Virus record (IMG/VR): IMGVR_UViG_3300046812_000278
Location: 1-41,821 of that record
Direction: 5' to 3' (one strand)
Length of the DNA: 41,821 bases
DNA from: a virus
A program made the translations under genes and the position numbers. This document shows, piece after piece, positions 16,440 to 24,573 of this stretch. The number at the start of each line of letters is the position of its first letter. Positions within the stretch are counted from its first letter, which is position 1. Below the pieces are notes generated by a model. That model saw only the letters and a program-made list of their open reading frames with translations. It did not search any database and was not told the DNA's origin.

Positions 16440-16892
16440 GTGGGATTCAACATCGCGTCTCTGAAGGCGCAACACAGCGCCATCCTGAAGAAGTCCGAGC
16501 GCGCGATTACGGAAGTCCTCGACGAGTCAATCGACGTCGTCAACGCCGGCATCTACCAGCGTCCCGGGTTCAAGCCCGTAACGCACAAGACGCAAGACGC
16601 CACGAAGGCGCGCGTCGTCCGCACGAGCAAGGGAAACGTGCTCCGTGTCACCAACAATACGAAGCGCGCTCTCTGGCTCGAAGAGGGAACGCAACCGCAT
16701 TGGATCTTCCCACATAAGAAGAAGGTCCTTCGATTCAAGAATCAGAGCGGGCACTGGATCTCCAAAAAGGTGGTCCGGCACAAGGGCACCAAGCCTTACT
16801 GGTTCATTCGCGGGGCCTTCTCTCGAGCCTCGACGCTCGCTGTCTCCCGAATCGAATCGAAGCTCGCTCGCATCGCTAGCGAACGCTACTGA
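16440..16892 (+). CDS. HK97 gp10-like tail completion protein
   Basis: A 150-residue protein from GTG 16440, 1 base after the previous stop. It shows the gp10-like order: N-terminal helix (LKAQHSAILKKSERAITEV), a positively charged middle, then LWLEEGTQPHWIFP (the LxYGT/FGT-type motif) and GTKPYWFIRGAFSRAS, matching the family's C-terminal xRPFLRPAF element. Such proteins form the tail terminator or neck ring. An upstream extension to 16368 is not needed. Confidence 0.65.
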   Translation: MGFNIASLKAQHSAILKKSERAITEVLDESIDVVNAGIYQRPGFKPVTHKTQDATKARVVRTSKGNVLRVTNNTKRALWLEEGTQPHWIFPHKKKVLRFKNQSGHWISKKVVRHKGTKPYWFIRGAFSRASTLAVSRIESKLARIASERY

Positions 16893-16929
16893 CAACCGCG
16901 CCAGCTTCGGCGGCGCACTCGGAGAACTC

Positions 16930-17337
16930 ATGCTCCTGCGTTTTTACGCATGTGGAAACACGCTCGTGTCCGTTCCGGGGCCGCGCTTCGTCGGCCAGGT
17001 GCCGCGTTACGTCGGCCGAAAGTTTCAGCCGGCGGCAGACGGAAAGCCCACGTCGCATCCGGCGACCGAGAAGCCGTACGAAGTCGACTCGGCAAGCAAT
17101 GAGGGGCGCCGCCTCTCGCTCGTCTGCCGCCGTGACGGTTCGCTGTATGCGGCGGATGTCGAGACCGCGAAGGCATGCGGCGTCGATCTCCTGGACGTCA
17201 GTTTCGCTGATGGCACGTGGAGCGCAAAAGCCAAGGCGGCCGCGGAGCCCGCGAAGGCACCAGCGAAGCCGCAGAAGCCCGCAGTGCCAGCGAAGCCCGC
17301 GGCCGAGCCCGTGAAGGAGCCCAAGACCAATGGCTGA
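16930..17337 (+). CDS. hypothetical protein with Pro/Ala/Lys tail
   Basis: A 135-residue protein. ATG 16930 follows CGGAGAACTC. The first 95 residues form a mixed domain (LRFYACGNTLVSVPGPRFVGQ; LSLVCRRDGSLYAADV), the last 40 are a low-complexity AK/AP-rich tail (KAPAKPQKPAVPAKPAAEP). In many Mu-like phages a small protein with such a tail precedes the sheath gene. It overlaps the sheath start by 8 bases. Role unknown. Confidence 0.6.
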   Translation: MLLRFYACGNTLVSVPGPRFVGQVPRYVGRKFQPAADGKPTSHPATEKPYEVDSASNEGRRLSLVCRRDGSLYAADVETAKACGVDLLDVSFADGTWSAKAKAAAEPAKAPAKPQKPAVPAKPAAEPVKEPKTNG

Positions 17338-18919
17338 TATCCCGATCGTTGGCGTCCCGTCTTCGTGGCGGTACCCCGGCGGCTACGCACAGATCCTTTT
17401 CGGACAAGGCCCGAGCACCGCTGCCGGCGGCCGGCGTCAGATCGTGTTCCCGATGCCGATGCGAGATGGCGTTGGCACGTGGACGCCGAACACGCTCTAC
17501 CGCATCCGGTCCGCATCGGAAGCGGAGCTCGGTGGCGGCGCCGGGGCACCCATCCACCGCGCGCTCGACGCTGCGATTACGTCGAACAAGAACGCGGACT
17601 ACTACGCGCTGCCGTACGTCTTCGCGAGCGACGGCGCCAGCGCGACGCTCGTTCTCACGTTCTCAGGAACGGCGACGGGCACCGGCACCGCGACCGTCAC
17701 GGTTTGCGGCGAGAAGCGCTCCTACGTGTTCCGAAGCGGAGACACTGAGAGCGACGTCGCGACTGGGCTCCAGAACGCGATCAATGGCAAAACGATTTTG
17801 CCAGTCACCGGAAACGCAACCGTCGGCGCGTTGACGATCGAATCGAAGATCGCGGGCGCTTCACAGGGCGACGGCACGACTGGTCAGTATCAGGTGCGCT
17901 GCGAGATCAGCGACACGAGCCTCGGGATCTCCGTGGATGTGACGTCCGGAGAGCTCGGCGACGATACGGCCGGTTCGGACGGTTCCGATGCCGAAGCGGA
18001 TGCGCTAGACGCGGCGCTTGCGACGCTTGCGGCTACCCGCCGGTACTATATCGGGGTCGCCGCATTCGACTCGGACAGTCTCGACAACCTCAAGGCGCGG
18101 ATCTCGACCGAAGCGGAGCCGATTCCCGGCTTCCGTGAGCGAGGCTTTGCGTGCTTCCCGGGCTCCCTCGGGGACGGGCAGACGCTCGCGGTCGGCGAGA
18201 ATTACGAACGGCTACAGCTCGCATGGGCGCCGAACGACGACTCCGACGTTGCCCAAATAGTCGGCAACCTCTGCGCCGTCTTCCAGGCGGACGAGCAAAT
18301 CACCTCCGCGGCAAGCTTCGATCTGTACCGCGTCTCGCCATTCGGCGCGGCAACGTGGAATGTCAAAGGTTGCCACGACCCCGCGAGCCGCCCGACGCAG
18401 CAGGACTGCAACGACGCGATCAATGACGGGCTGATGCCGCTCGGCACCGACGATGCCGGCTCATTCATCGTCATGGCGGTCACGACCCGGAGCAAGGACG
18501 CGAGCGGGAGTCAAGACGACTTCCGCGCCGCCGAGCCGCACCGTGTCAGCATCTCCGACGAGTGGACGGATCGCATCCTCGCGCGCGATTCCGCGACGTG
18601 GCGGAATGCGCTGCTCCAGGAAGACAAGCTCCTGGATCCGAACAAGCCCCGTACGGACGACAACATCGACACGAACCAGCGGCTCCCCGTCATCGCTGGC
18701 CGCAAGGTCGTGACTCCGTTCAACTGGAAGAAATGGTACTTCGGCGAATTGGATCAGTTCGCGGACGGTCACTTCCAGGCGCTCGACTCGATGAAGATGG
18801 CGACGCGCGTGCAGCGTGATCCGAGCAACACGGGCCGCATCGAAGTGAGCAGCGACCTGCGAACGGTCGACATCTGTCATCAGACGACGATCCTGCTCGC
18901 CGAGGTTTCGCCCGGCTGA
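17330..18919 (+). CDS. tail sheath protein (Mu gpL-like)
   Basis: A 529-residue protein that defines the contractile tail. Seen: N-terminal domain with GGRRQIVFPMPM, an inserted beta domain around residues 105-210 with Thr/Gly-rich strands (LVLTFSGTATGTGTATVTV), and the sheath C-terminus with TNQRLPVIAGRKVVTPFNWKKW... and terminal strand DICHQTTILLAEVSP. The sheath surrounds the tube encoded next and contracts to drive it through the envelope. A GC-rich hairpin follows the gene. Confidence 0.85.
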   Translation: MADIPIVGVPSSWRYPGGYAQILFGQGPSTAAGGRRQIVFPMPMRDGVGTWTPNTLYRIRSASEAELGGGAGAPIHRALDAAITSNKNADYYALPYVFASDGASATLVLTFSGTATGTGTATVTVCGEKRSYVFRSGDTESDVATGLQNAINGKTILPVTGNATVGALTIESKIAGASQGDGTTGQYQVRCEISDTSLGISVDVTSGELGDDTAGSDGSDAEADALDAALATLAATRRYYIGVAAFDSDSLDNLKARISTEAEPIPGFRERGFACFPGSLGDGQTLAVGENYERLQLAWAPNDDSDVAQIVGNLCAVFQADEQITSAASFDLYRVSPFGAATWNVKGCHDPASRPTQQDCNDAINDGLMPLGTDDAGSFIVMAVTTRSKDASGSQDDFRAAEPHRVSISDEWTDRILARDSATWRNALLQEDKLLDPNKPRTDDNIDTNQRLPVIAGRKVVTPFNWKKWYFGELDQFADGHFQALDSMKMATRVQRDPSNTGRIEVSSDLRTVDICHQTTILLAEVSPG

Positions 18920-18926
18920 TTCCCCC

Positions 18927-18949
18927 GCGCGCCTCTAACCGGGGCGCGC
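18927..18949 (+). other. GC-rich hairpin between sheath and tube genes
   Basis: GCGCGCC (18927-18933) pairs with GGCGCGC (18943-18949) around a 9-base loop. There is no T-run, so transcription likely continues. It may limit readthrough or mark an RNA processing point between sheath and tube. Confidence 0.35.
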
Positions 18950-18994
18950 TCTGACCGATCACACATCGCGCGGATCGCCGCGTGAGGAGCATTC

Positions 18995-19369
18995 ATGGCT
19001 ACTGTCCCCAGGGAACATGCGCGGCTCGCCGTCTTCGTCGATGGCCAGTACCTCATCGAGTGTACGTCGATCGAACTCGGCACCGAGAGCGGTCAGATTC
19101 GCGTCGACACGTTCGAGGGTCTCGCTGGGTTCACTCCCGGAAGCGGCAAGACGACGATCAAGCTCGGGCTCGCGATCCCGATCTCCGGACAGGAATTCCC
19201 TTTCCAAGAGACTTGCGCCGCGGGCTCGCTACTCCCGATTCAGATCCCGGTCGGGCAGAAGTCCTTCACGGGCATCGGCAAGTTGATGGACGTCAGCATC
19301 TCGCAGAGCGTGAACGCGGCTGCAGATGAAACCGTCACCTGGGAAGGCGGGCTCACGAGCCTGCAGTGA
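18995..19369 (+). CDS. tail tube protein (Mu gpM-like)
   Basis: A 124-residue protein right after the sheath, with GAGGAG before the ATG. Length and layout are those of Mu-like tube proteins: short beta strands (ARLAVFVDGQYLIECTSIELG), a loop region with SGKTTIKLG, and a last strand (VNAAADETVTWEGGL). Hexamers of it stack to form the inner tube. It is followed by a terminator-like hairpin. Confidence 0.8.
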   Translation: MATVPREHARLAVFVDGQYLIECTSIELGTESGQIRVDTFEGLAGFTPGSGKTTIKLGLAIPISGQEFPFQETCAAGSLLPIQIPVGQKSFTGIGKLMDVSISQSVNAAADETVTWEGGLTSLQ

Positions 19370-19433
19370 TTTGAATCCGCGGCAGTTGCGCCCTAGTGGG
19401 AACAAGGCGCAACACGAAAGCCGTTAGAGGACT

Positions 19434-19494
19434 AAGGCTCCTCACAAGTTACGCGGTGCCCCACTCTCCGCTGGCTTGTGACGGAGCCTTTTTT
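19434..19494 (+). terminator. intrinsic terminator or attenuator after tail tube
   Basis: AAGGCTCC-TCACAAG (19434-19448) pairs with CTTGTGA-C-GGAGCCTT (19475-19490): a 15-bp stem with one bulged base and a 26-base loop, followed by six T (19489-19494). This is a textbook rho-independent terminator. The next + strand gene begins 22 bases later without room for a promoter, so it probably acts partially, lowering expression of downstream tail genes relative to capsid, sheath and tube. Confidence 0.75.
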
Positions 19495-19515
19495 CATTTC
19501 CGAAAGTGGGACACA

Positions 19516-20340
19516 GTGGGACCTCCTGACAACGTATCTCCATCCGATCTCTGGCTGAAACTCACCGAGCGCCAGCAGCCTTCTGAAGTCGTCGACTTCC
19601 CTGGCTACGACGTGAACGGGAAGCCGCTTGGGAAGGTGCGGATTCGCGTGCTGACCGGTGACGAGCAGGACCGCGCGCGCATCGCGGCGCAGCGACACAT
19701 GACCGAGGCGCGCAAGGTCAGGACTGACGAGCTCGGCGGCGAAATCATGCGAGAGGCGCTCGGAGACGCCGTGGCGCGCGAACTCCTGTGCATCGCATGC
19801 ACCGGGCCAGATCCGATCGGTCAGCAAGCCACCGGGCGCGCTCCTGCGTATCCGCGCGTGTTCTCACGCGGCGAGGACATCGCGAAGACGATGAGCCAGG
19901 CCGACATCATGGCTCTGTGGGGCCTCTACTTGCTCGTTCAAGAGAAGTACGGACCGACTGAGCGCACGATCGACTCACCGGAAGAGCGAGACGCATGGGT
20001 GTCGCGGCTTGTGGAGGGGGCCAGCCGCTACCCTTTAGCGCGACTGCAATTGCCAGCCTTACACGATTTGATCATGTTGTTGGCGGCGCGTTCCTATTCC
20101 CTGTCGTGCATCCTGGAATCCCTACTCTCGAGCTCTCCCGATACTTTGGAATCGATCCGCAAGAGCTTGGACTCTGGCACGAGCTGGTCTGGCTCGCTGC
20201 CCTCAGAGCTCGAAAGCATTGGTTCAAGCCCATCCAGATCCTCCGGTGAGACCGAGACTGCGCCAGTGGCGCCGCATTCGGTGGAAGTGATCACGCCCGA
20301 GATGGCGAAGGAAGCCGCGCGGAACTTTCGGCGCGAGTAA
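19516..20340 (+). CDS. tail assembly chaperone, unshifted product
   Basis: A 274-residue product between tube and tape measure, the standard place of the tail assembly chaperone. GTG 19516 is chosen because the terminator hairpin occupies the upstream in-frame part; ATG or GTG further up would place it inside the coding sequence. The N-terminal domain has WLKLTERQQPSEVVDFPGYD and a long helical part with DEQDRARIAAQRHMTEARK. After about residue 174 the frame becomes Ser/Leu rich, then ends in ITPEMAKEAARNFRRE. The stop is 4 bases before the tape measure. A slippery site at 20031 gives a second product. Confidence 0.7.
   Translation: MGPPDNVSPSDLWLKLTERQQPSEVVDFPGYDVNGKPLGKVRIRVLTGDEQDRARIAAQRHMTEARKVRTDELGGEIMREALGDAVARELLCIACTGPDPIGQQATGRAPAYPRVFSRGEDIAKTMSQADIMALWGLYLLVQEKYGPTERTIDSPEERDAWVSRLVEGASRYPLARLQLPALHDLIMLLAARSYSLSCILESLLSSSPDTLESIRKSLDSGTSWSGSLPSELESIGSSPSRSSGETETAPVAPHSVEVITPEMAKEAARNFRRE
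20031..20037 (+). promoter_or_regulatory. -1 ribosomal frameshift site CCCTTTA
   Basis: In the chaperone frame the codons are TAC-CCT-TTA, giving C CCT TTA, which fits the X XXY YYZ rule for tandem -1 slippage (CCT to CCC, TTA to TTT). TTA is a rare Leu codon in GC-rich DNA, which could cause pausing. The -1 frame is open from 19962 to the TGA at 20247-20249. Programmed -1 shifting in this gene is well known in long-tailed phages (for example lambda G-GT). I did not identify a stimulatory pseudoknot. Confidence 0.65.
20037..20249 (+). CDS. tail assembly chaperone, -1 frame extension
   Basis: The shifted product would keep residues 1-174 and add 70 residues from AGC at 20037 to the TGA at 20247. 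The extension ends LSRYFGIDPQELGLWHELVWLAALRARKHW, resembling the second part of frameshifted chaperones, which bind the tape measure protein. Unusually, it would be shorter than the unshifted product (244 versus 274 residues). Alternatively, two compensating sequencing indels could produce this picture. Confidence 0.55.
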   Translation, partial: SATAIASLTRFDHVVGGAFLFPVVHPGIPTLELSRYFGIDPQELGLWHELVWLAALRARKHWFKPIQILR

Positions 20341-20343
20341 CCG

Positions 20344-22347
20344 ATGTCCGTCCTCCTCAGCTACGAATTTGCCACCGGGTCACTGAGCGCGATCAAGCGT
20401 TCATTCAAGACCATCGAGGGCATGGCGGAGCAGTCCGCCCGTAACGAGGAGAAGATCAAGTCTCGCGTAGCCGCTCGCGCTCGTCCCGCCGCGGCTCGCG
20501 CCAGCCTCGACCCGCAAAAGAAGGCGTGGGACGACATGGCGAAATACGGGGAGACCCGTATGCGCCAGACGGTGACGTTCCGCGAGCGGATGGAAAAGCG
20601 CGGGCATTCTGACCGCATGCGGATGATCGCAACCGAGCAGCGCGCTCGGGATGCAGCGGAGCGCGCCCGGGATCGCGTACGGCGCGCCACCGTCGGCCGA
20701 GTCGCGGACTCTGCAATTCGCAGCACCGTCGGCGTCGGGAAAGCCATCCTTGGCGCCACCGGGATCGCCGGCGGAGCAATCGCCGCTAGTCGCATCGGGC
20801 CCGCAATCGACCTACAGCACCAGCAACGAGAGTTGCTCAGAGCTGGGCGCGCCGCTGGCACCGACTACGGCATGAGCGAGGCCGAGTTGTCTGGCCGCGT
20901 GAAGGGCGCTGCGCTGGCGACCGGAACATCGCAAACGGATGTCACGGCCGGCGCGCACGCATTCGTAGAGAAGACCGGAGACCTAAAGGGAGCCGTCGAC
21001 AACCTGCAGACGTTCGCCACCGTTGCGGCGGCCACTGGTGCAAGTGTCGAGGACATCGGATCCGCTGCCGCGGACCTGTCGCAGAAGTTCGACATCAAGA
21101 CCACGGAGGGGATGTCGGAAGCGCTGGCGATGCTCGCTTTCCAGGGCAAGAAGGGCGCGTTCGAGATCAAGAACATGGCGGCGGAGTTCCCGCTGCTCGC
21201 GTCCGCTGCCGCGAACGCCGGCCTGCGTGGAGAGGGCGGCGTCAAGAATCTTGGCGGGCTCATTCAGATCGCAACGGTCGGCGCCGGCAAAGAGCAGGCG
21301 ACCACTGCGCTCGTGGATGCGTTCACCGAGCTATCGAAGCACGCGAAGGAACTCGAGGGTGGTTCGCTCGGAAAGCGGATCAACGTTTTCGAGAAGGGCA
21401 AAGGCATCGGCCACGGTGAGGTGCAGCGCAACTTCGGCGACGTAATCCAGGAGCTCGTGAGCGCCGCGCATGGCGACATGACGAAGATCGAACCGATCTT
21501 CGGACTCCGCGGCATCAAGGCCATCAACCCGCTGGTCGGCGCATATCAGAAGGCAGACATCGCGGCGGGCGGCGGCCGAGCCGGCGACATGGCGGGCCGT
21601 GCAGCGCTCGTCAAGATGATTCAGGAAAACGTCGAGGCCGGCGGCACGTTCAAGGAAGTCCAGATCGACGCCGCGCACGCGCTGCAGGATACGAGCGCGC
21701 AGCTAGAAAACCTGAACACGAACCTGACGGACGCGGTTCGGTCGAAGCTGCTTCCGGCCCTGATCGAGCTGGTGCCAAAGCTGCAGCCGCTGATCCCGCT
21801 CTTCGGCGATGTTCTCGACAAGCTCGCCGCACTCATCGGGTGGGCATCCGAGAATCCGTGGGCTCATATCCCGGAGCTGATCTCCGGATACGTTCTCGCG
21901 GACTTGGCGGCTACGGGGATCGGAAGCGCGGTCAAAAACATGATCGTGGGGCTGATTGCCGAGGGCGGCGCAGCGAAGGCCGTGGGTGGCATTGCCGGAG
22001 CCGTCACCGGTGCCGCCGGGACCGCCGCGGGCGGCCTCGGACTCGGGGCCGCTGGGGCCGGAGCGCTCGCCGTGGGAGGCGCCGCGGCGCTCGCTGCCGG
22101 TGGACTCGGCGCTGCCGCTTACCAGGCTTACGGGCTCTACAAGGACGTCAGCCAGACCGGCTGGGGCGGTGATGCCGGCAAGGCGAGCACCCCAGAGCAG
22201 TACGACGCGATGATCGCCGAGATGCGGAAGAACTCGGCCGCACTCGCCGAGAACACGGCGGCCACACGCGCGTCGGGGTCCGGTGTGTCCACCGGTCCCG
22301 TGACCAGCCCGAACCGTGGACCCGACCCGACAGGGGCGCGACTCTGA
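20344..22347 (+). CDS. tail tape measure protein
   Basis: A 667-residue protein. Seen: long charged helical N-terminus (RERMEKRGHSDRMRMIATEQ; RARDAAERARDRVRRATVGR), hydrophobic Gly/Ala segments around 130-150 and 540-600 that could enter the host membrane, a central TP901-type region with TQTDVTAGAHAFVEKTGDL and EMAAEFPLL-like repeats, and a flexible C-terminus. It sets tail length and is ejected ahead of the DNA. No lysozyme or peptidase domain is evident. Its stop overlaps the next start (TGATG). Confidence 0.85.
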   Translation: MSVLLSYEFATGSLSAIKRSFKTIEGMAEQSARNEEKIKSRVAARARPAAARASLDPQKKAWDDMAKYGETRMRQTVTFRERMEKRGHSDRMRMIATEQRARDAAERARDRVRRATVGRVADSAIRSTVGVGKAILGATGIAGGAIAASRIGPAIDLQHQQRELLRAGRAAGTDYGMSEAELSGRVKGAALATGTSQTDVTAGAHAFVEKTGDLKGAVDNLQTFATVAAATGASVEDIGSAAADLSQKFDIKTTEGMSEALAMLAFQGKKGAFEIKNMAAEFPLLASAAANAGLRGEGGVKNLGGLIQIATVGAGKEQATTALVDAFTELSKHAKELEGGSLGKRINVFEKGKGIGHGEVQRNFGDVIQELVSAAHGDMTKIEPIFGLRGIKAINPLVGAYQKADIAAGGGRAGDMAGRAALVKMIQENVEAGGTFKEVQIDAAHALQDTSAQLENLNTNLTDAVRSKLLPALIELVPKLQPLIPLFGDVLDKLAALIGWASENPWAHIPELISGYVLADLAATGIGSAVKNMIVGLIAEGGAAKAVGGIAGAVTGAAGTAAGGLGLGAAGAGALAVGGAAALAAGGLGAAAYQAYGLYKDVSQTGWGGDAGKASTPEQYDAMIAEMRKNSAALAENTAATRASGSGVSTGPVTSPNRGPDPTGARL

Positions 22348-23237
22348 TGGCTGACGTCCTCAAATCCCTGCCGCTCTTCAGTTGGCGCGGCATTACCGTC
22401 CCGCTCACGAGTTGCAAGGGCTCGTTCGAGCAAGACGACGTCGTTCACAAGTTCGAGTTCCGTGACAAGGAACTGATCGAATCGCAGGGCGTCAAAAACT
22501 GGCGCTTCACGTACACGATCCCGTTCCGCGAAGACATCATCAAGGGGCCATACAAGCAGCTCTTTTCCAACGTCTTTGCCGACTTCGTTCTGGCCTGCCG
22601 TGACCGTACGCCGGGGCAGCTACACGATCCGGTGCTCGGTTCGTTCCGGGCCAAGGTCGCGAACTTCTCGCACGAGGTCGACGTCCACAAGCGCGACGGC
22701 ACCGACGTTTCGGTGGACTTCATCGAGGCGCCCGAGATTGGCGAGATCGATGACTTCATCGCCGTCCACGACGTCACCGACAAGGCGGACGCGCGGACCA
22801 TCGACGAACAGGTGAAGCTCGTCGACTGGAAGCAAGAGACGCCGCCGGATCCGACGGTAGACATCCTCGACGCCATCAACGGATTCGGCCGGCAGATCGA
22901 AGCAAGCGGCGACCGGTATCGCGCGGCGATCGACGGCTTCCGGTTCCGTGTCGAGAACATCGAAGAGACGCTCGACCGGTTGGAAGACCCAACGACGTGG
23001 CCACTGCGGCTGTCGGTGCGTCAGGCTCGATACAACGCCGTCGTGCAGCTCCTCACGAACCAGACCGACGGTAGCCGCAACCGCATCACGCACCGGATCA
23101 CGGGCGGCGGCCCCATCGCGGCAGTGGCGCAGAGCGTGAAGATGAACGTGCAGGCTTTCATCGCGCTGAATCAGCAGCTTTCCGGGCATCCGCTCGTTCC
23201 TGCCGGTACCGACATCCGCTTCATTCAGGCGGCGTGA
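22347..23237 (+). CDS. Mu gpN-like DNA circularisation / tail protein
   Basis: A 296-residue protein. The N-terminal about 100 residues match the DNA-circulation N-terminal domain: LFSWRGITVPLTSCKGSFEQDDVVHKFEFRDKELIE (in order), then FTYTIPFREDI and LFSNVFADFVLACRDRTPGQL, then HDPVLGSFRAKVANFSHEVD. The C-terminal part is helical, ending in a LysM-like VQAFIALNQQLSGHPLVPAGTDI. In Mu this protein is a tail/baseplate component. It is coupled to the tape measure and followed 1 base later by the gpP-like gene. Confidence 0.8.
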   Translation: MADVLKSLPLFSWRGITVPLTSCKGSFEQDDVVHKFEFRDKELIESQGVKNWRFTYTIPFREDIIKGPYKQLFSNVFADFVLACRDRTPGQLHDPVLGSFRAKVANFSHEVDVHKRDGTDVSVDFIEAPEIGEIDDFIAVHDVTDKADARTIDEQVKLVDWKQETPPDPTVDILDAINGFGRQIEASGDRYRAAIDGFRFRVENIEETLDRLEDPTTWPLRLSVRQARYNAVVQLLTNQTDGSRNRITHRITGGGPIAAVAQSVKMNVQAFIALNQQLSGHPLVPAGTDIRFIQAA

Positions 23238-23238
23238 C

Positions 23239-24573
23239 GTGGCTGACTTCGGCGAGCCACAGCTAACGATCCGTTTCCCGGCGCTCGGTCGCGACGTCGT
23301 GCTGCAAAAGGGCTGGTCGCTCGATACTTCCTACCTGACTCCGACTGACGGTTTTGAGTTCACGCTCTACGACACGAACCGCGCGAAACTTCGCGGGCTA
23401 GAGCTGCAGCCGGTGGAGCTGCTCCTCGACGGAAACTCCCAGTGCCTCGGCCGCATCGACATGACCGAACGCGGGACGGACGGCACTGCGGTCACGTGCA
23501 AGGGCCGCGACTACCTAGCCGACCTGACCGAATGCCACATTGATCCGACGCTCCAGATCAAGAAGGAGATGACGCTCGAGACCGCGCTCCTGATGGGGTG
23601 CGGCGTCGTAGGTATCGACACGATCGTCAGCGATGACGAAGTGACGATGCAGCAGATCCGGACGGGACGGAAGATCAAGAAGAAGGGCAAGCAAGCGAAG
23701 CGGCACAAGAAGCCGCTGAACGAGTACAAGCCGCAGCCCGGTGAGAGCATCTTCGCGTTCTACAACCGGATCGTGGCCAGGCTCGGTGCTACCATTCAGC
23801 CCGGCGACGCGCGTAACAAGCTCGTAATCACCTCTCCGCGGTACGACCAGGATCCGCTCTACTCAATCACGCGCCTCATCGACGAGCCGCCAGGTGAGCG
23901 CAACCTGGTCATGCATGCGACGGCCACGCGGGACTTCTCGAGCTTCCCGACGTTCGTGCTCGTCTCCGGCAAGATGGTTTCTGTCGGATCCACGAGGGCA
24001 CCGACATACGCAAAACTGACGGTCGTTCGGCAAGGCGTCGGCGTGTTCAAGCCGCCAAATGCTCTATTTGAGGTCCCCTATGCGGTTCTCGAAGATGAGC
24101 AGGTCACGACACTCAAGCAGCTCGACCGCAAAGCTTCGACGACGGATCTCGCTCGCGTTCTGAACGCCGAGCTAGCAGAGATCCTCGGTCGTGCAGTTGT
24201 CCCGGGTCGCCGGCTTCCCTCCTCTTCTCCGGCGACCCCGGGACCCCTCTATCGGCTGCTCTATCAGAAGGACGCCGAGAGCGGCGATCAGGCGCAGATC
24301 GATCGCGTCGCGGTCCGAGCGTTCGCGCAGAAGTTCAAGGAAACGCTCACGTACCGAGTGACGCTCCGGGGTCACGTCGATCCGAGCACTGGCGCGACAT
24401 GGGCGGTCGACACGATGTGTCGGGTGAAAGATGAGGTCTGCGAGGTCGATGAGGTGATGTGGGTCGCTTCGCGGCGCTTCAGCTTCTCGGGGGGACAGGG
24501 CGCTTGCACCGATCTGGAGCTTCTTCGCCCCGGATCATTCCAAGTGGACACGAACGAAGACACGGCGGCCTGA
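23239..24573 (+). CDS. baseplate hub protein (Mu gpP / gp44-like)
   Basis: A 444-residue protein from GTG 23239, 1 base after gpN. Hub signature: N-terminal strands (LTIRFPALGRDVVLQKGWSLD), a second domain with LLLDGNSQCLGRIDMTERGTDGT, a highly basic insertion (KIKKKGKQAKRHKKP) near 140-155, and a C-terminal beta domain (YRVTLRGHVDPSTGATWAVDT; WVASRRFSFSGGQGACTDLEL). Trimers form the central hub on which the spike sits. Position and pattern agree with gp27/gp44-type hubs. Confidence 0.8.
   Translation: MADFGEPQLTIRFPALGRDVVLQKGWSLDTSYLTPTDGFEFTLYDTNRAKLRGLELQPVELLLDGNSQCLGRIDMTERGTDGTAVTCKGRDYLADLTECHIDPTLQIKKEMTLETALLMGCGVVGIDTIVSDDEVTMQQIRTGRKIKKKGKQAKRHKKPLNEYKPQPGESIFAFYNRIVARLGATIQPGDARNKLVITSPRYDQDPLYSITRLIDEPPGERNLVMHATATRDFSSFPTFVLVSGKMVSVGSTRAPTYAKLTVVRQGVGVFKPPNALFEVPYAVLEDEQVTTLKQLDRKASTTDLARVLNAELAEILGRAVVPGRRLPSSSPATPGPLYRLLYQKDAESGDQAQIDRVAVRAFAQKFKETLTYRVTLRGHVDPSTGATWAVDTMCRVKDEVCEVDEVMWVASRRFSFSGGQGACTDLELLRPGSFQVDTNEDTAA

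Noticed and set aside
19396-19515. N-terminal extension of the tail chaperone
   Set aside because: It would place the 15-bp terminator stem and T-run inside coding sequence; the residues (FFHFRKWD) come from the T-run.
20012-20020. GGGGG run as the frameshift site
   Set aside because: Only single-codon slippage on GGG fits here, while CCCTTTA 11 bases later fits the full tandem rule; kept only as a possible indel position.
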